From assembly GCF_030325625.1 (NCBI RefSeq), contig NZ_JACAIS010000002.1:581913-645912 (forward strand): a stretch of DNA of 64,000 bases, read 5' to 3'. Below the pieces are notes generated by a model. It saw nothing but the letters and a program-made list of their open reading frames with translations. It did not search any database and was not told the origin of the DNA. The stretch is from Sphingobacterium sp. N143 (GTDB lineage Bacteria > Bacteroidota > Bacteroidia > Sphingobacteriales > Sphingobacteriaceae). Made by a program: the position numbers and the translations under genes. This document shows, piece by piece, positions 1 through 9,956 of this stretch (position 1 is the stretch's first letter; each line of letters starts with the position of its first letter).

Positions 1-1
1 T

Positions 2-3000
2 GTCTTACAACGTGCGGAAACATTAAGCTCCCTCAATCATACGTCAGAATTACCTAAAATGGTCGTCACCTACCCCGACGCTATCGCTGAAAAAGTAATC
101 AATCGGACCGATCTCGAAAAAAACACGCTTGAAATCACAGAAAACACAGCTTTGAGCATAGATTTTATCAATGAATTTTTGATTGAATATGATTTTGAAC
201 GGGTAGATTTTGTCTATGAACCGGGGCAATTTGCCATTCGTGGTGGTATCGTCGATATTTTTTCTTTTTCGAATGATCTCCCCTACCGTATTGAATTTTT
301 TGGTGATGACATCGAAAGCATCCGTACATTTGACATTGAATCCCAATTATCGGTAAACAAAATCCATAAGGTAACAATCGTACCGAATGTGCAGGCAAAA
401 TTTCTGACATCTCAACATATTTCTCTACTGGAGTATATTGATCAGGATGCCTCCATATGGATCAAGGATGCCCAGTTCACCTTAGATATCGTCAAGGACG
501 GACTGAAAAAAGCAAAACAGCTGTGGTTGGGTTTGTCCGACAAGCAGAAGAAAGAAAATCCTGAATGGAATAATCCTGAAAATGAATTTACGGATGAGAA
601 AAATCTGAATGCGCTATTTTTTGACTTCCCTGTCGTTGAGTTTGGAAAACAATTTTTCTATAAGGCGGATGTCAGCCTGAAATTTGACATTCATCCGCAA
701 CCATCCTTTAACAAGGACTTCAACCTCTTGATCCATAATTTTAAGGACAATGAAAGCCACCATATTCAGAATCTGATTTTCTCCGATTCTACCAAACAGA
801 TCGAAAGAATTTATACGATCCTGGAAGATTTGGATAAGTCGACCACTTTTATTTCAATACATAAGGCCCTTCGGGAAGGATTCCGGGATGACAGTTTAAA
901 ATTGGCTTGTTACACGGATCATCAGATATTTGACAGGTATTACAAATATAAACGGAAGAAAGCATACGAGCGTTCACAGGCCATCACCTTGAAGGACCTT
1001 CGGGATCTTAAGCCCGGTGATTTTATTACACACATTGATCATGGCGTCGGTCGATACGGTGGACTTGAAAAAGTCGATGTCAATGGCAAATCGCAGGAGA
1101 TGATCCGTTTGATCTATGCAGACAATGACCTGCTGTATGTCAATATCAATTCGTTAAATCGAATTTCAAAATATTCGGGCAAGGAGGGTACAGTGCCCAA
1201 AATGAATAAACTGGGTACAGACGCATGGGATAAGTTAAAGAAAACCACGAAAAAGAAGGTCAAAGACATTGCACGCGACCTGATCATGCTGTATGCTAAA
1301 CGAAAAGCACAGCATGGCAATGCCTTTTCTCCGGACAGCTATCTGCAGAATGAGCTTGAAGCTTCGTTTATCTATGAAGACACACCTGATCAGGAAAAGG
1401 CAACGACAGACGTCAAAAAAGATATGGAATCACCGCATCCAATGGACCGTCTGATCTGTGGTGATGTGGGTTTCGGAAAAACAGAGATTGCTATCCGCGC
1501 GGCTTTTAAGGCAGTCGCTGACAGTAAACAAGTCGCCGTATTGGTCCCTACAACAATCCTGGCCTTACAGCATTACCGCACCTTTACAGAACGGCTCAAA
1601 GACTTGCCCTGCACGATCGATTATATCAACCGTTTTAAGACAAGCAAACAGATCAAAGAAACACTGTCGAGACTTGCTGATGGGAAGATCGACATCATCA
1701 TCGGCACACACCGGCTGGTCAGTAAAGATGTTAAATTCAAAGACCTAGGTTTAATGATCATTGATGAGGAGCAAAAGTTTGGTGTGGCGGTAAAAGAGAA
1801 ACTAAAAGTGATGCGTGCTAATGTTGATTCGCTCACGCTCACAGCGACGCCTATCCCACGTACCTTACATTTTTCGCTTATGGGAGCCCGGGATCTCAGT
1901 ATCATTTCCACACCTCCTCCCAACCGCCAGCCGGTACAAACTGAGCTCCATGTATTCAATGAAACGCTGATCGGAGAGGCGGTGAGTTTTGAACTGGACC
2001 GTGGGGGGCAGGTATTCTTTATCCACAACCGTGTAGCTGACCTACCCCAACTGGGCAGCTTAATTCGCAAACTGGTGCCTGGAGCACGTGTGGGCGTGGC
2101 GCATGGCCAGCTTGAAGGAGATGAGCTGGAGGATGTTATGCTCAAATTTATCAATCACGAATTTGATGTCTTGATTGCAACAACAATTATCGAAGCAGGC
2201 CTGGATATCCCAAATGCCAATACAATCATCATCAACCATGCCCATATGTTTGGCTTAAGTGATCTGCATCAGATGCGTGGCCGTGTGGGCCGTTCGAATA
2301 AGAAAGCATTCTGTTATTTACTCAGTCCACCATTATCGACATTGACAACGGAGGCCTACAAACGCCTTTCTGCCATCGAGGAATTTTCCGAGTTAGGATC
2401 TGGATTTAATGTAGCCATGCGTGATCTCGACATCCGTGGGTCGGGGAATTTATTGGGGGGTGAGCAATCGGGCTTTATTGCCGAAATCGGTTTCGAAATG
2501 TACCATAAAATTCTTGATGAAGCCATTCAGGAGCTTAAAGAGGATGAATTTGCGGCCGTTTTTGCTGATGAAAAAGAACGTAAATATGTGTCTTTTACTC
2601 AAATCGATACGGATCTTGAAGTACTGATCCCTGATGAATACGTGACCAATATTACCGAACGTTATAATCTCTATACAGAACTGTCAAAGCTCGAAAACGA
2701 ACAGGAACTCGCTGCTTTTGAAAAAGAGCTCGAGGACCGCTTTGGTCCTATTCCGCGGGAAGTATTCGAGCTATTCAACACTTTACGCCTGCAATGGTTT
2801 GGAAAAACCATCGGATTCGAAAAAATCTCTTATAAAAAGAATACACTCAAAGGCTATTTCGTCAACAATCCGAAATCGACTTATTTTGAGTCGGATCAGT
2901 TCGGACGTGTACTTTCCTTTGTCCAAAGCCATCCGGAAATCAGCAATCTCAAAGAGGTGAAAGGGCAGCTGCGACTCGCCCTAAGCAATGTAAATACCAT

Positions 3001-3040
3001 CACATATGCACTGAATCTTTTAAAAGAGATGCTATCATGA
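2..3040 (+). CDS. mfd: Transcription-repair coupling factor Mfd (5' end outside window)
   Basis: Mfd uses ATP to push stalled RNA polymerase off DNA lesions and recruits UvrA. The frame is open from base 2, and the first Met codon (base 59) is internal because the preceding 19 codons also read as Mfd, so the N-terminus lies left of the window. Counting from that Met: UvrB-like module about 1-300, RNA polymerase-interacting (CarD-like) domain about 310-370, helicase Walker A GDVGFGKT at 468-475, DEEQ box at 569-572, then helicase domain 2 with the GRVGRS motif and a C-terminal TRCF domain. I infer that about 100-130 residues are missing. A perfect hairpin follows the stop. Confidence 0.97.
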   Translation, partial: VLQRAETLSSLNHTSELPKMVVTYPDAIAEKVINRTDLEKNTLEITENTALSIDFINEFLIEYDFERVDFVYEPGQFAIRGGIVDIFSFSNDLPYRIEFFGDDIESIRTFDIESQLSVNKIHKVTIVPNVQAKFLTSQHISLLEYIDQDASIWIKDAQFTLDIVKDGLKKAKQLWLGLSDKQKKENPEWNNPENEFTDEKNLNALFFDFPVVEFGKQFFYKADVSLKFDIHPQPSFNKDFNLLIHNFKDNESHHIQNLIFSDSTKQIERIYTILEDLDKSTTFISIHKALREGFRDDSLKLACYTDHQIFDRYYKYKRKKAYERSQAITLKDLRDLKPGDFITHIDHGVGRYGGLEKVDVNGKSQEMIRLIYADNDLLYVNINSLNRISKYSGKEGTVPKMNKLGTDAWDKLKKTTKKKVKDIARDLIMLYAKRKAQHGNAFSPDSYLQNELEASFIYEDTPDQEKATTDVKKDMESPHPMDRLICGDVGFGKTEIAIRAAFKAVADSKQVAVLVPTTILALQHYRTFTERLKDLPCTIDYINRFKTSKQIKETLSRLADGKIDIIIGTHRLVSKDVKFKDLGLMIIDEEQKFGVAVKEKLKVMRANVDSLTLTATPIPRTLHFSLMGARDLSIISTPPPNRQPVQTELHVFNETLIGEAVSFELDRGGQVFFIHNRVADLPQLGSLIRKLVPGARVGVAHGQLEGDELEDVMLKFINHEFDVLIATTIIEAGLDIPNANTIIINHAHMFGLSDLHQMRGRVGRSNKKAFCYLLSPPLSTLTTEAYKRLSAIEEFSELGSGFNVAMRDLDIRGSGNLLGGEQSGFIAEIGFEMYHKILDEAIQELKEDEFAAVFADEKERKYVSFTQIDTDLEVLIPDEYVTNITERYNLYTELSKLENEQELAAFEKELEDRFGPIPREVFELFNTLRLQWFGKTIGFEKISYKKNTLKGYFVNNPKSTYFESDQFGRVLSFVQSHPEISNLKEVKGQLRLALSNVNTITYALNLLKEMLS

Positions 3041-3056
3041 TCAGGCTCTAACCTTG

Positions 3057-3099
3057 AATATAAATAAAATCTACTCATTGCGTAGATTTTATTTATATT
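3057..3099. terminator. Hairpin terminator after mfd
   Basis: Perfect 18-bp inverted repeat (3057-3074 with 3082-3099) around a 7-base loop, AT-rich, starting 17 bases after the mfd stop. It ends 22 bases before the next start codon, so it separates mfd from the downstream PLP enzyme. Confidence 0.75.
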
Positions 3100-3121
3100 T
3101 GGATATACTAGAGCAATAGAC

Positions 3122-4309
3122 ATGACAATCAATACCGAAACGATCCTTATCCATGAGGGCCAGCAATTCAATGAAACCGCTGCCGTAACGGCTCCTGTTT
3201 ATCAGACATCAACGTATGTTGCCGACGCTGATCCAGCTGCATATATCAGGGCTGCAACTGAGCCCAAACACCCCTATTTTTATCATCGGCATGGTAACCC
3301 GACGAATAGCCAGGTTGCAGCTATTATAGCCAAGTTGGAGAAAACCGAAGATGCGCTTGTATTTGCTACCGGGATGGCTGCCATCAGCACCGCCATCTTA
3401 GCGATCGTTAAATCAGGGGACCATATTGTCGCACAACATGCACATTATTCAGGCACTTCCATTTTTTTTAAGGAGTTTCTGACTGATTACGGTATTACCG
3501 TGACCGTAGTAGACCAGACCGATACCCAGGCATTTGAGCAGGCTATACAAGCAAATACCAAACTCATTTATGTGGAAACGCCATCTAATCCAAACCTGAA
3601 TATCACGGATTTAAAAGCTATTGGTGCCCTGGCCCAAAAACATGGGATCTCCAGCATGATCGATAACACCTTTGCATCACCGATCAACCAGACGCCCAAG
3701 GATTTTGGCATTGATATCATTGTCCATAGCGCGACCAAATATCTCGGCGGACACAGCGACCTTACGGCAGGCATCGTCTGCGGTCCGTTGGACTACATCG
3801 CCAAAGTGTGGAAACGGTCTCTGGCACTGGGAGCCTCGCTTGCACCTTTGGATTCATGGCTGCTGCTACGTGGCATAAAAACATTAAGCTTACGGGTTAA
3901 ACAGATCAATGCAAATGCCCTTCAGCTTGCCGAATTTTTGGACCAGCATCCAAAGGTTAAGCAGGTAAGCTATCCGGGACTATCCAGCCACCCACAACAT
4001 GAGCTGGCTGCCCGTCAAATGTCAGGTTTCTCGGGAATGTTATGTATTGAGATCGATGGTGCCACTGAAGAACAAGCATTTAAAAACGCACAGACTTTGA
4101 TCAACAGTTTACAGCTATTTATTAATGCAGCAAGTCTCGGTGGTGTTGAGTCTCTGGTCGTCCATCCTGCCAGCATGTGGGGTGGCCATCATACAAAAGA
4201 ACAAAAGGAAGCCTCGGGCATTACATTAGGAATGCTACGCATATCTGTTGGTATCGAACATATCTCAGATCTAATTGGGGATTTTGAACAAGCCTTGGAA
4301 AAAATCTAA
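3122..4309 (+). CDS. Trans-sulfuration family PLP-dependent enzyme (cystathionine gamma-synthase/beta-lyase/methionine gamma-lyase type)
   Basis: A 395-residue Cys/Met-metabolism PLP enzyme acting in the cytosol on cystathionine, homocysteine or methionine-type substrates. The PLP lysine is K206 in SATKYLGGHSD. Other family marks are the GNPT motif near 58-61, VETPSNP near 151-157, IDNTFASP near 180-187 and a C-terminal SLGGVESL. The exact reaction cannot be fixed from sequence alone: gamma-synthase, beta-lyase and gamma-lyase share this fold. It stands alone, flanked by hairpins on both sides, so it is probably monocistronic. No SAM riboswitch-like structure is visible in the short upstream gap. 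Confidence 0.88.
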   Translation: MTINTETILIHEGQQFNETAAVTAPVYQTSTYVADADPAAYIRAATEPKHPYFYHRHGNPTNSQVAAIIAKLEKTEDALVFATGMAAISTAILAIVKSGDHIVAQHAHYSGTSIFFKEFLTDYGITVTVVDQTDTQAFEQAIQANTKLIYVETPSNPNLNITDLKAIGALAQKHGISSMIDNTFASPINQTPKDFGIDIIVHSATKYLGGHSDLTAGIVCGPLDYIAKVWKRSLALGASLAPLDSWLLLRGIKTLSLRVKQINANALQLAEFLDQHPKVKQVSYPGLSSHPQHELAARQMSGFSGMLCIEIDGATEEQAFKNAQTLINSLQLFINAASLGGVESLVVHPASMWGGHHTKEQKEASGITLGMLRISVGIEHISDLIGDFEQALEKI

Positions 4310-4331
4310 CTTCACTGGCTTGAGGATCTTG

Positions 4332-4367
4332 AAAGCGCCGATCACTTGTCCATGTGATCGGCGCTTT
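4332..4367. terminator. Bidirectional hairpin between convergent genes
   Basis: A 14-bp perfect stem (4332-4345 with 4354-4367) with an 8-base loop, GC-rich centre, and A and T runs at its two ends. It lies between the convergent PLP enzyme and galK genes and can serve both. Confidence 0.85.
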
Positions 4368-4382
4368 TGTTTAGCTCAGCGT

Positions 4383-5534
4383 TTAGAGCACCTGTGTACC
4401 ATTGGCAATCTTCACCGGAATCACCGATAGTTCTTTGCCGAATTTATGCTGATATTCTTTTTCTAAAGCAGGCAATAGGGCTGGCAATACGCCTTCTTGA
4501 ACTATATTGATAGTACAGCCACCAAAACCACCGCCCATCATCCGGGCGCCAATGACCTCAGGAAACTGTCGGACATAATCAACCAGATAATCCAGCTCTG
4601 GACAGCTTACCTCATAAACTTTGCTCAGCCCTTCATGGCTCTGAAAAATATATTGGCCCAACTGTACCATATCGCCGGAACGTAATGCAGCACAAGAATT
4701 TTCGACCCGCTCATTTTCCCGGACAACAAAACTTGCTTTGGCATAGATATCTTCATCCTTATCCTTGACCAATTCATCCAGCATTTTGATGGTTACATCT
4801 CTCAAATTCTTAACATCAGGATACTTTGCCCGCACCCATTCGGAAGCCTGTTCACATTGTTGACGACGGGTATTATACGCTGTAGAAGCCAAAGAATGCT
4901 TTACATTGCTGTTCAACAAAACCACTTCATATCCTTTCAGTTCTAATGGAACATATTCAAACCCCAGGCTGCGGCAGTCCAATTTGATGACATTTTTTTC
5001 CTTACCAAAGGCAGAGGCAAATTGATCCATGATACCACACATAACACCGGCATAGGTGTGTTCGGCCTTTTGGGCGATCTGTGGGATATCAATCTGCGCA
5101 ACATGTAACCCAAACAGTTCGCTCAGGGCTAAGGTAACAGCGCACTCCACAGCAGCAGAGGATGACAACCCGGCTCCAAGCGGAACATCGCCATCAATAT
5201 AGAGATTAAAACCGCCCAATGTCGATCCACGTTTTTGGAATTGGTCCACGACCCCAAGAATATAGTTTGGCCAATGTTTTTCCGATATGGCAATATCGGC
5301 AAGGCTGACTTCATGACTTTCCTGATAATCTTCTGCATATAAGACGATGTTATCATCTGCACGTTTGGAAACCGCTACATAAATCGCTTTGTCAATCGCC
5401 GCTGGCAATACAAATCCATCGTTATAATCGGTATGCTCGCCAATAATATTAATACGGCCGGGAGAAGAAACTACAATCGGATCTCCTGGGTATAGGCTTT
5501 TAAATTTATTTATAATCGTTTCTTTTGCTATCAT
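4383..5534 (-). CDS. galK: Galactokinase
   Basis: Phosphorylates galactose to galactose-1-phosphate in the Leloir pathway. GHMP kinase family, 383 residues. The signature GRINIIGEHTDYN is at residues 26-38, the ATP loop PLGAGLSSSAA at about 118-128, and the third GHMP motif GGGFGGC near the C-terminus. The reading frame extends 32 codons upstream into galT, but I chose the Met at 5534 because family homology starts there and it lies one base past the galT stop. Translation is therefore probably coupled to galT. No galE, galM or sugar transporter lies in the window. Confidence 0.95.
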   Translation of the reverse strand: MIAKETIINKFKSLYPGDPIVVSSPGRINIIGEHTDYNDGFVLPAAIDKAIYVAVSKRADDNIVLYAEDYQESHEVSLADIAISEKHWPNYILGVVDQFQKRGSTLGGFNLYIDGDVPLGAGLSSSAAVECAVTLALSELFGLHVAQIDIPQIAQKAEHTYAGVMCGIMDQFASAFGKEKNVIKLDCRSLGFEYVPLELKGYEVVLLNSNVKHSLASTAYNTRRQQCEQASEWVRAKYPDVKNLRDVTIKMLDELVKDKDEDIYAKASFVVRENERVENSCAALRSGDMVQLGQYIFQSHEGLSKVYEVSCPELDYLVDYVRQFPEVIGARMMGGGFGGCTINIVQEGVLPALLPALEKEYQHKFGKELSVIPVKIANGTQVL

Positions 5535-5535
5535 T

Positions 5536-6585
5536 TTACTTAGATTTATAATGTATAGTAGCACAATTGCGCAATTGTTCTGCGGCCAATTCAGGTGTGA
5601 TATCCCGCTGTGGGTTTGCCAGCATTTCATAGCCTACCATGAATTTCTTAACGGTTGCCGAACGTAACAGGGGTGGATAAAAATGCATATGCCAGTGCCA
5701 CTCTGGATGGTCTCCATCGTTTACCGGTGCCTGATGCATACCCGCAGAATAGGGAAAGGAGGTCTTGAAAAGATTATCATAACGTGTGGTCAGCAGCTTG
5801 AGTATAGCAGCAAAGTCTTCTTTCTCTTTTTCCACAAATTCAGCAATATTTTGGACCGGTCGCTTACTGACAATCATTGTTTCATAGGGCCAGGCGGCCC
5901 AAAATGGGACCAAAGAGACAAACGAATCATTTTCATCGATGATGCGTTCTTTTTTTCGCAGCTCAGCATTGATATACTCCGACAAAACCGTCCGCTGATA
6001 TTTGTCAAAATATTTCTTCTGCTGCACACATTCTTTTTGAATCTCCACTGGCAAATGATTTTGTGACCAGATCTGTCCATGTGGATGGGGATTGCTACAG
6101 CCCATGATCGCTCCCTTATTTTCAAAAATCTGAATATACCGGATCCATTCTATCCTAGAGAGTTCCACAAATTCTTTTTGCCAAAGGTCTATGACGGCTT
6201 TTATGGCGGGTTGCTCCATCTCAGGGAGGGTAAGGTCATGACGTGGCGTAAACGCAATCACTTTACAGATCCCTTTTTCTGTCTCGGCTATAAATAGCTC
6301 GTCTTCATTGAATTCCTGCTGACTGGTATCTTTCAACAAGGCTGAGAAATCATTGACAAAAACAAAACTTTCTTTGTAATCTGGATTGATATCGCCGTCT
6401 GCCCGTTTATTGGTCGGACATAAGTAACATTGTGGATCGTATGCCGGTCTATTATCTCCTGGAAGATCTTCCACCTGCCCCTGCCATGGCCGCTTGCTAC
6501 GATGTGGTGATACAAGGACTTTTTCGCCGGTAAGAATATTCACACGTGTATGGGGAGAGTCCCCAAAGTTTAAAGTTGATTGCAT
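5536..6585 (-). CDS. galT: Galactose-1-phosphate uridylyltransferase
   Basis: Exchanges UMP between UDP-glucose and galactose-1-phosphate, following galactokinase in the Leloir pathway. 349 residues, HIT superfamily. The catalytic loop HPHGQ is at 167-171, with H169 the expected uridylylated nucleophile. C53 and C56 in CYLC are the expected metal ligands. A second conserved block, HWHMHFYPPLLRS, lies in the C-terminal half. First gene of a galT-galK operon read leftward. A short dyad lies about 15 bases upstream of the start. Confidence 0.95.
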   Translation of the reverse strand: MQSTLNFGDSPHTRVNILTGEKVLVSPHRSKRPWQGQVEDLPGDNRPAYDPQCYLCPTNKRADGDINPDYKESFVFVNDFSALLKDTSQQEFNEDELFIAETEKGICKVIAFTPRHDLTLPEMEQPAIKAVIDLWQKEFVELSRIEWIRYIQIFENKGAIMGCSNPHPHGQIWSQNHLPVEIQKECVQQKKYFDKYQRTVLSEYINAELRKKERIIDENDSFVSLVPFWAAWPYETMIVSKRPVQNIAEFVEKEKEDFAAILKLLTTRYDNLFKTSFPYSAGMHQAPVNDGDHPEWHWHMHFYPPLLRSATVKKFMVGYEMLANPQRDITPELAAEQLRNCATIHYKSK

Positions 6586-6599
6586 ATCATGTATAACTG

Positions 6600-6614
6600 G
6601 TGTACAGAATACAC
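6600..6614. promoter_or_regulatory. Short dyad upstream of galT
   Basis: GTGTA CAGAA TACAC: 5-bp arms with a 5-base centre, 14 bases upstream of the galT start. An operator for a sugar-responsive regulator is possible but the arms are short. I found no second copy. Confidence 0.3.
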
Positions 6615-6699
6615 AATATTAGCTATATTAAGTAAAAAGTTAAAATTAAAACGGAAAAAAGGTAAAGATCAGTAACGAGCTATCTATCATAGCCTATAA

Positions 6700-7980
6700 T
6701 TAAGCCTTGAATTTCGGGTCTTCAGTCTTTAAAAGCTCAAATATGGTAATTTCTGGGAGAATTCCGACTCTTCCAGGGTAGCCTAAGAAACCATAGCCCA
6801 CATTGACATATAACCGTTTATTTTGCTTCTCACGATACAATCCTGCCCATTCTTTATAAATATACTGTACCGGACTCCATTGCAGCATCTCCGAACGAAC
6901 ACCAAATTGCATACCGTGTGTATGCCCCGCAAACATCACATCTATATCCGTATCCAATACTTGAGCTCGCCAATGCGAGGGATCATGTGACAACAACAGT
7001 TTTACCTGCTGTTCTTCGGTACCTGTCAATGCTTTTTTGAGATCGCCATGTTTCGGGAAGCGGCCAGTACCCCAATTTTGTACCCCTACAATACATAGTT
7101 CTTCGCCGTCCACCTTGATTTTACGGTGTTCATCCATCAACAAATCCCAGCCCATCGTTTTATGGACATCCATGACATCCTTTAAATTTTTCCGTTTTGC
7201 AGCAGAGTCCTCTTTTCCATAATAGTAATCACCATAATCATGGTTGCCTAAAGTAGAAAACACCCCCAGATCAGACTTGACACGCGCAAAAATATCCTGA
7301 TACTCCCGCATCTCTGATGCTTGGGAATTTACAATGTCACCGGTAAAGAAAGTCATATCCACTTTTTCTTTCAGCAACATATCAATCCCACCATTGACGG
7401 CAGTTTTATTATAAAAAGATCCTGAGTGCACATCAGAAATCTGTGCAATGGTCATCCCGTGAAATGCTTTAGGCAGGTTAGGCAGATATAAGGGGACTCG
7501 TCGCACCCGGTAATCATATGCACCGGAGATAATCCCCCAACTCAGTGGAATAAGGGGTGATGCGCCAATTAATATCCCCGCTTTAGTGAGAAATTCTGAC
7601 CGACTGATACCTTTTACAGGATTCTCCGGTAGAGGTTCTCCAGCATCTTCAACAAGATCTTCAACTGAATCTTTCTTACTGAACAAGTGCTTTACCCAAA
7701 CTCCACCGCGACGGATATCATCAATCAATAAAATTAAAAAGAAAAAAATCTTTGAGGCGGCTGTCAAAAAAAATGCGACTAAGATCACAGACCTAATGAT
7801 CAACGGAATATTATATTTGGCTGATATAAAAACGCCTAGGAGCAACAGGGCTGAATATGACCACCATAATATGGTGAATATTTTTGTTTTGGGAAATTTA
7901 ATCTTTGTGGCCCGAAGGGCAAAAAAGATATAAAAATCTAATATAAGTAATACACAGGCATTGACTAACAACATCTTCAA
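6700..7980 (-). CDS. Membrane-anchored calcineurin-like metallophosphoesterase
   Basis: A 426-residue phosphoesterase with about three N-terminal membrane segments (roughly 4-23, 37-53 and 62-86), a linker, another hydrophobic stretch at 133-153, then the catalytic domain. Metal-binding motifs are complete: D183-x-H185, GD at 214-215, GNHD at 245-248, and a C-terminal GHTHG. The arrangement resembles the YkuE/YaeI group, some members of which act on phospholipid or lipid A intermediates; the substrate here is not predictable. It starts 6 bases after the hemH stop, so the two genes are co-transcribed. Confidence 0.85.
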   Translation of the reverse strand: MKMLLVNACVLLILDFYIFFALRATKIKFPKTKIFTILWWSYSALLLLGVFISAKYNIPLIIRSVILVAFFLTAASKIFFFLILLIDDIRRGGVWVKHLFSKKDSVEDLVEDAGEPLPENPVKGISRSEFLTKAGILIGASPLIPLSWGIISGAYDYRVRRVPLYLPNLPKAFHGMTIAQISDVHSGSFYNKTAVNGGIDMLLKEKVDMTFFTGDIVNSQASEMREYQDIFARVKSDLGVFSTLGNHDYGDYYYGKEDSAAKRKNLKDVMDVHKTMGWDLLMDEHRKIKVDGEELCIVGVQNWGTGRFPKHGDLKKALTGTEEQQVKLLLSHDPSHWRAQVLDTDIDVMFAGHTHGMQFGVRSEMLQWSPVQYIYKEWAGLYREKQNKRLYVNVGYGFLGYPGRVGILPEITIFELLKTEDPKFKA

Positions 7981-7986
7981 CTAATT

Positions 7987-9021
7987 TTAATTCCGGGCAT
8001 TAAGCGCCAATTGTTTTAAAGACTCTATCCATTTGGGATCATCGTTGAGACTTTCGACCAGACAGACTTCCTCTCCGCCTAAATTCTTGAATTCATTAGC
8101 ATATTCCACGCCAATTTCATCGATGGTCTCTATACAGTCAGCAACAAATGCTGGACTGAAGACCAGCAGCTTTTTATATCCTTTGTTGGCAAGATCATGC
8201 AACAAATCCGATGTATACGGCTGGATCCATGGTTCTTTCCCCAGCCGGGATTGAAAACAAAGGGAGTACTGTTCTTTTTTTAACCCCAGCTTATCCACGA
8301 TCGCTTGTGTTGTTGCATAGCATTGTGAAACATAGCAATAAGAATTGACAGTTGTTTTACACGCGTCACAACCCAACTCAGGGCATTTTAGCTTGCCCGA
8401 AGGATCCACTTTTCCTAATTGCCTAACGGGAAGTCCATGGTAGCTGAACACAAAGTGATCGAAATGGGCCAAATCGTGCTTGCGGGCATGATCGGCAAAA
8501 GTTTCGGCCATTAGTTCATCTGTACAAAAATTGCTGACAAAGCTAATCTCCGGCAAATAATTCCACTTACGGATGAGTTCCATCACACGGTCGATCACCG
8601 AGCCGGATGTGGCCGAAGCATACTGCGGAAATAAAGGGATGACACGCACAGATTCCAGGAGCATACCTTCCATGTTTTTTAATGCGGACTCAATGGATGG
8701 GTTTTGGTAGCGCATAGCCAATTCCACATGATATTCCTCTCCCAGTGCCTGCTGCAGTAAATCCCGCTGTAGGATACTGTAATACATCAAAGGAGAACCG
8801 GTCTCTTTATCCCAAATTGTTTCATAAACTTTGGCGGATTTTGGTGCACGTGTACGGGCAATGATTCCTTTCACCAATAATGTCCTTTGGAGATAGGGAA
8901 TATCAATAACACGAGGATCCATTAGAAACTCGGTCAAATATTTCTTTACATCTGGGGTAGTTGGACTATCGGGTGTACCTAATTGTACTAAAAGAATACC
9001 TTTTTTGGCCTTAATGCTCAT
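7987..9021 (-). CDS. hemH: Ferrochelatase
   Basis: Inserts ferrous iron into protoporphyrin IX (or coproporphyrin III in the coproporphyrin pathway) in the last steps of heme synthesis. 344 residues. The catalytic His is H195 in SYHGLP, and the conserved Glu is E298 in DCIETIDE. The SRLGKEPWIQP block at 258-268 is typical. A cysteine-rich stretch between 213 and 234 (C213, C218, C221, C229, C234) could hold an iron-sulfur cluster. Probably co-transcribed with the following phosphoesterase. The promoter -7 box ends 6 bases before the ATG. Confidence 0.95.
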   Translation of the reverse strand: MSIKAKKGILLVQLGTPDSPTTPDVKKYLTEFLMDPRVIDIPYLQRTLLVKGIIARTRAPKSAKVYETIWDKETGSPLMYYSILQRDLLQQALGEEYHVELAMRYQNPSIESALKNMEGMLLESVRVIPLFPQYASATSGSVIDRVMELIRKWNYLPEISFVSNFCTDELMAETFADHARKHDLAHFDHFVFSYHGLPVRQLGKVDPSGKLKCPELGCDACKTTVNSYCYVSQCYATTQAIVDKLGLKKEQYSLCFQSRLGKEPWIQPYTSDLLHDLANKGYKKLLVFSPAFVADCIETIDEIGVEYANEFKNLGGEEVCLVESLNDDPKWIESLKQLALNARN

Positions 9022-9027
9022 AGTTTA

Positions 9028-9035
9028 CAAAAATA
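9028..9035 (-). promoter_or_regulatory. -7 promoter box of hemH
   Basis: TATTTTTG on the minus strand fits the Bacteroidota TAnnTTTG element. Only 6 bases separate it from the hemH ATG, which predicts a very short or absent leader. No convincing -33 TTG is visible at the usual distance. Confidence 0.5.
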
Positions 9036-9100
9036 ATCAAAAAAAGCCTGTACTAAGGGAGTACCCTAATAATATGAAATATCTATGACGGGCATAGGGA

Positions 9101-9949
9101 TTATAAGGCTTCCAGCACTGTTTTTACTTCTTTCATCAGCCACATTGGAGTAGATGTTGCACCACAAATACCAATCCGGTCGTTTGCAGCAAATACACGT
9201 ATATCCAACTCGGCGGGGTCTGAAATAAAATAGCTTTCAGCATTGGCTTTTTGACAGACCTCAAATAGGACCTTCCCATTGGAGGATTTCTTCCCAGAGA
9301 CAAACACTATTTTGTCATATTGCCTTGCAAAAGTACCCAGGTCTTCATATCTGTTGGATACCTGACGACAAATCGTATCATTGGCCTTTACCTCGTAGCC
9401 GCGCTTGATCAATTCGTCTTTGATGGCGTAGAACTTGTCCACACTTTTGGTCGTCTGACTATACAATGTAAATGAACTCGGTAGCTCCACATCATCCAGT
9501 TCGGCAATATCCTGGAATACCAAAGCTTCATTGTTTGTCTGCCCCTGTAGTCCGACAACCTCGGCATGCCCGTGTTTTCCAAATATCAGGATCTTCTCAT
9601 CTTGATCAAATGAGGTCTTAATCCGGTTCTGTAATTTAAGCACAACCGGGCAGGAAGCGTCAATGAGTGTTATATTATTTTCTAAAGCAATGCGATAAGT
9701 CTCAGGTGCTTCACCATGTGCCCGGATCAGAACCTTCTCATTCGACAGGGTCGGTAAGACAGCATGATCAATGATGCGCAGTCCTTTGGCTTTCAAACGA
9801 GCGACTTCTTCGTCATTATGCACAATATCTCCTAAACAATAGAGGTAGCCATCTTCCTCCAAAATCTCTTCCGCCATATCAATAGCGTACACCACTCCGA
9901 AGCAAAAGCCAGAATCTTTGTCGATATCTACTGTTAGATTTAATGCCAT
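9101..9949 (-). CDS. ispH: 4-hydroxy-3-methylbut-2-enyl diphosphate reductase
   Basis: Last enzyme of the MEP isoprenoid pathway, making IPP and DMAPP with a 4Fe-4S cluster. 282 residues. The three cluster cysteines are C16 (GFCFGV), C100 (DASCP) and C194 (DTICRQ). H43, H79, H126 and E130 match the conserved substrate-binding and acid-base positions, and TTKS is at 166-169. A separate unit: a 79-base gap follows to hemH. Confidence 0.95.
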   Translation of the reverse strand: MALNLTVDIDKDSGFCFGVVYAIDMAEEILEEDGYLYCLGDIVHNDEEVARLKAKGLRIIDHAVLPTLSNEKVLIRAHGEAPETYRIALENNITLIDASCPVVLKLQNRIKTSFDQDEKILIFGKHGHAEVVGLQGQTNNEALVFQDIAELDDVELPSSFTLYSQTTKSVDKFYAIKDELIKRGYEVKANDTICRQVSNRYEDLGTFARQYDKIVFVSGKKSSNGKVLFEVCQKANAESYFISDPAELDIRVFAANDRIGICGATSTPMWLMKEVKTVLEAL

Positions 9950-9956
9950 AGTAATA

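Noticed and set aside
3057..3099. Possible riboswitch or attenuator before the PLP sulfur enzyme
   Set aside because: The hairpin is a simple perfect AT-rich stem close to the mfd stop, without the multi-helix core expected for a SAM or T-box element.
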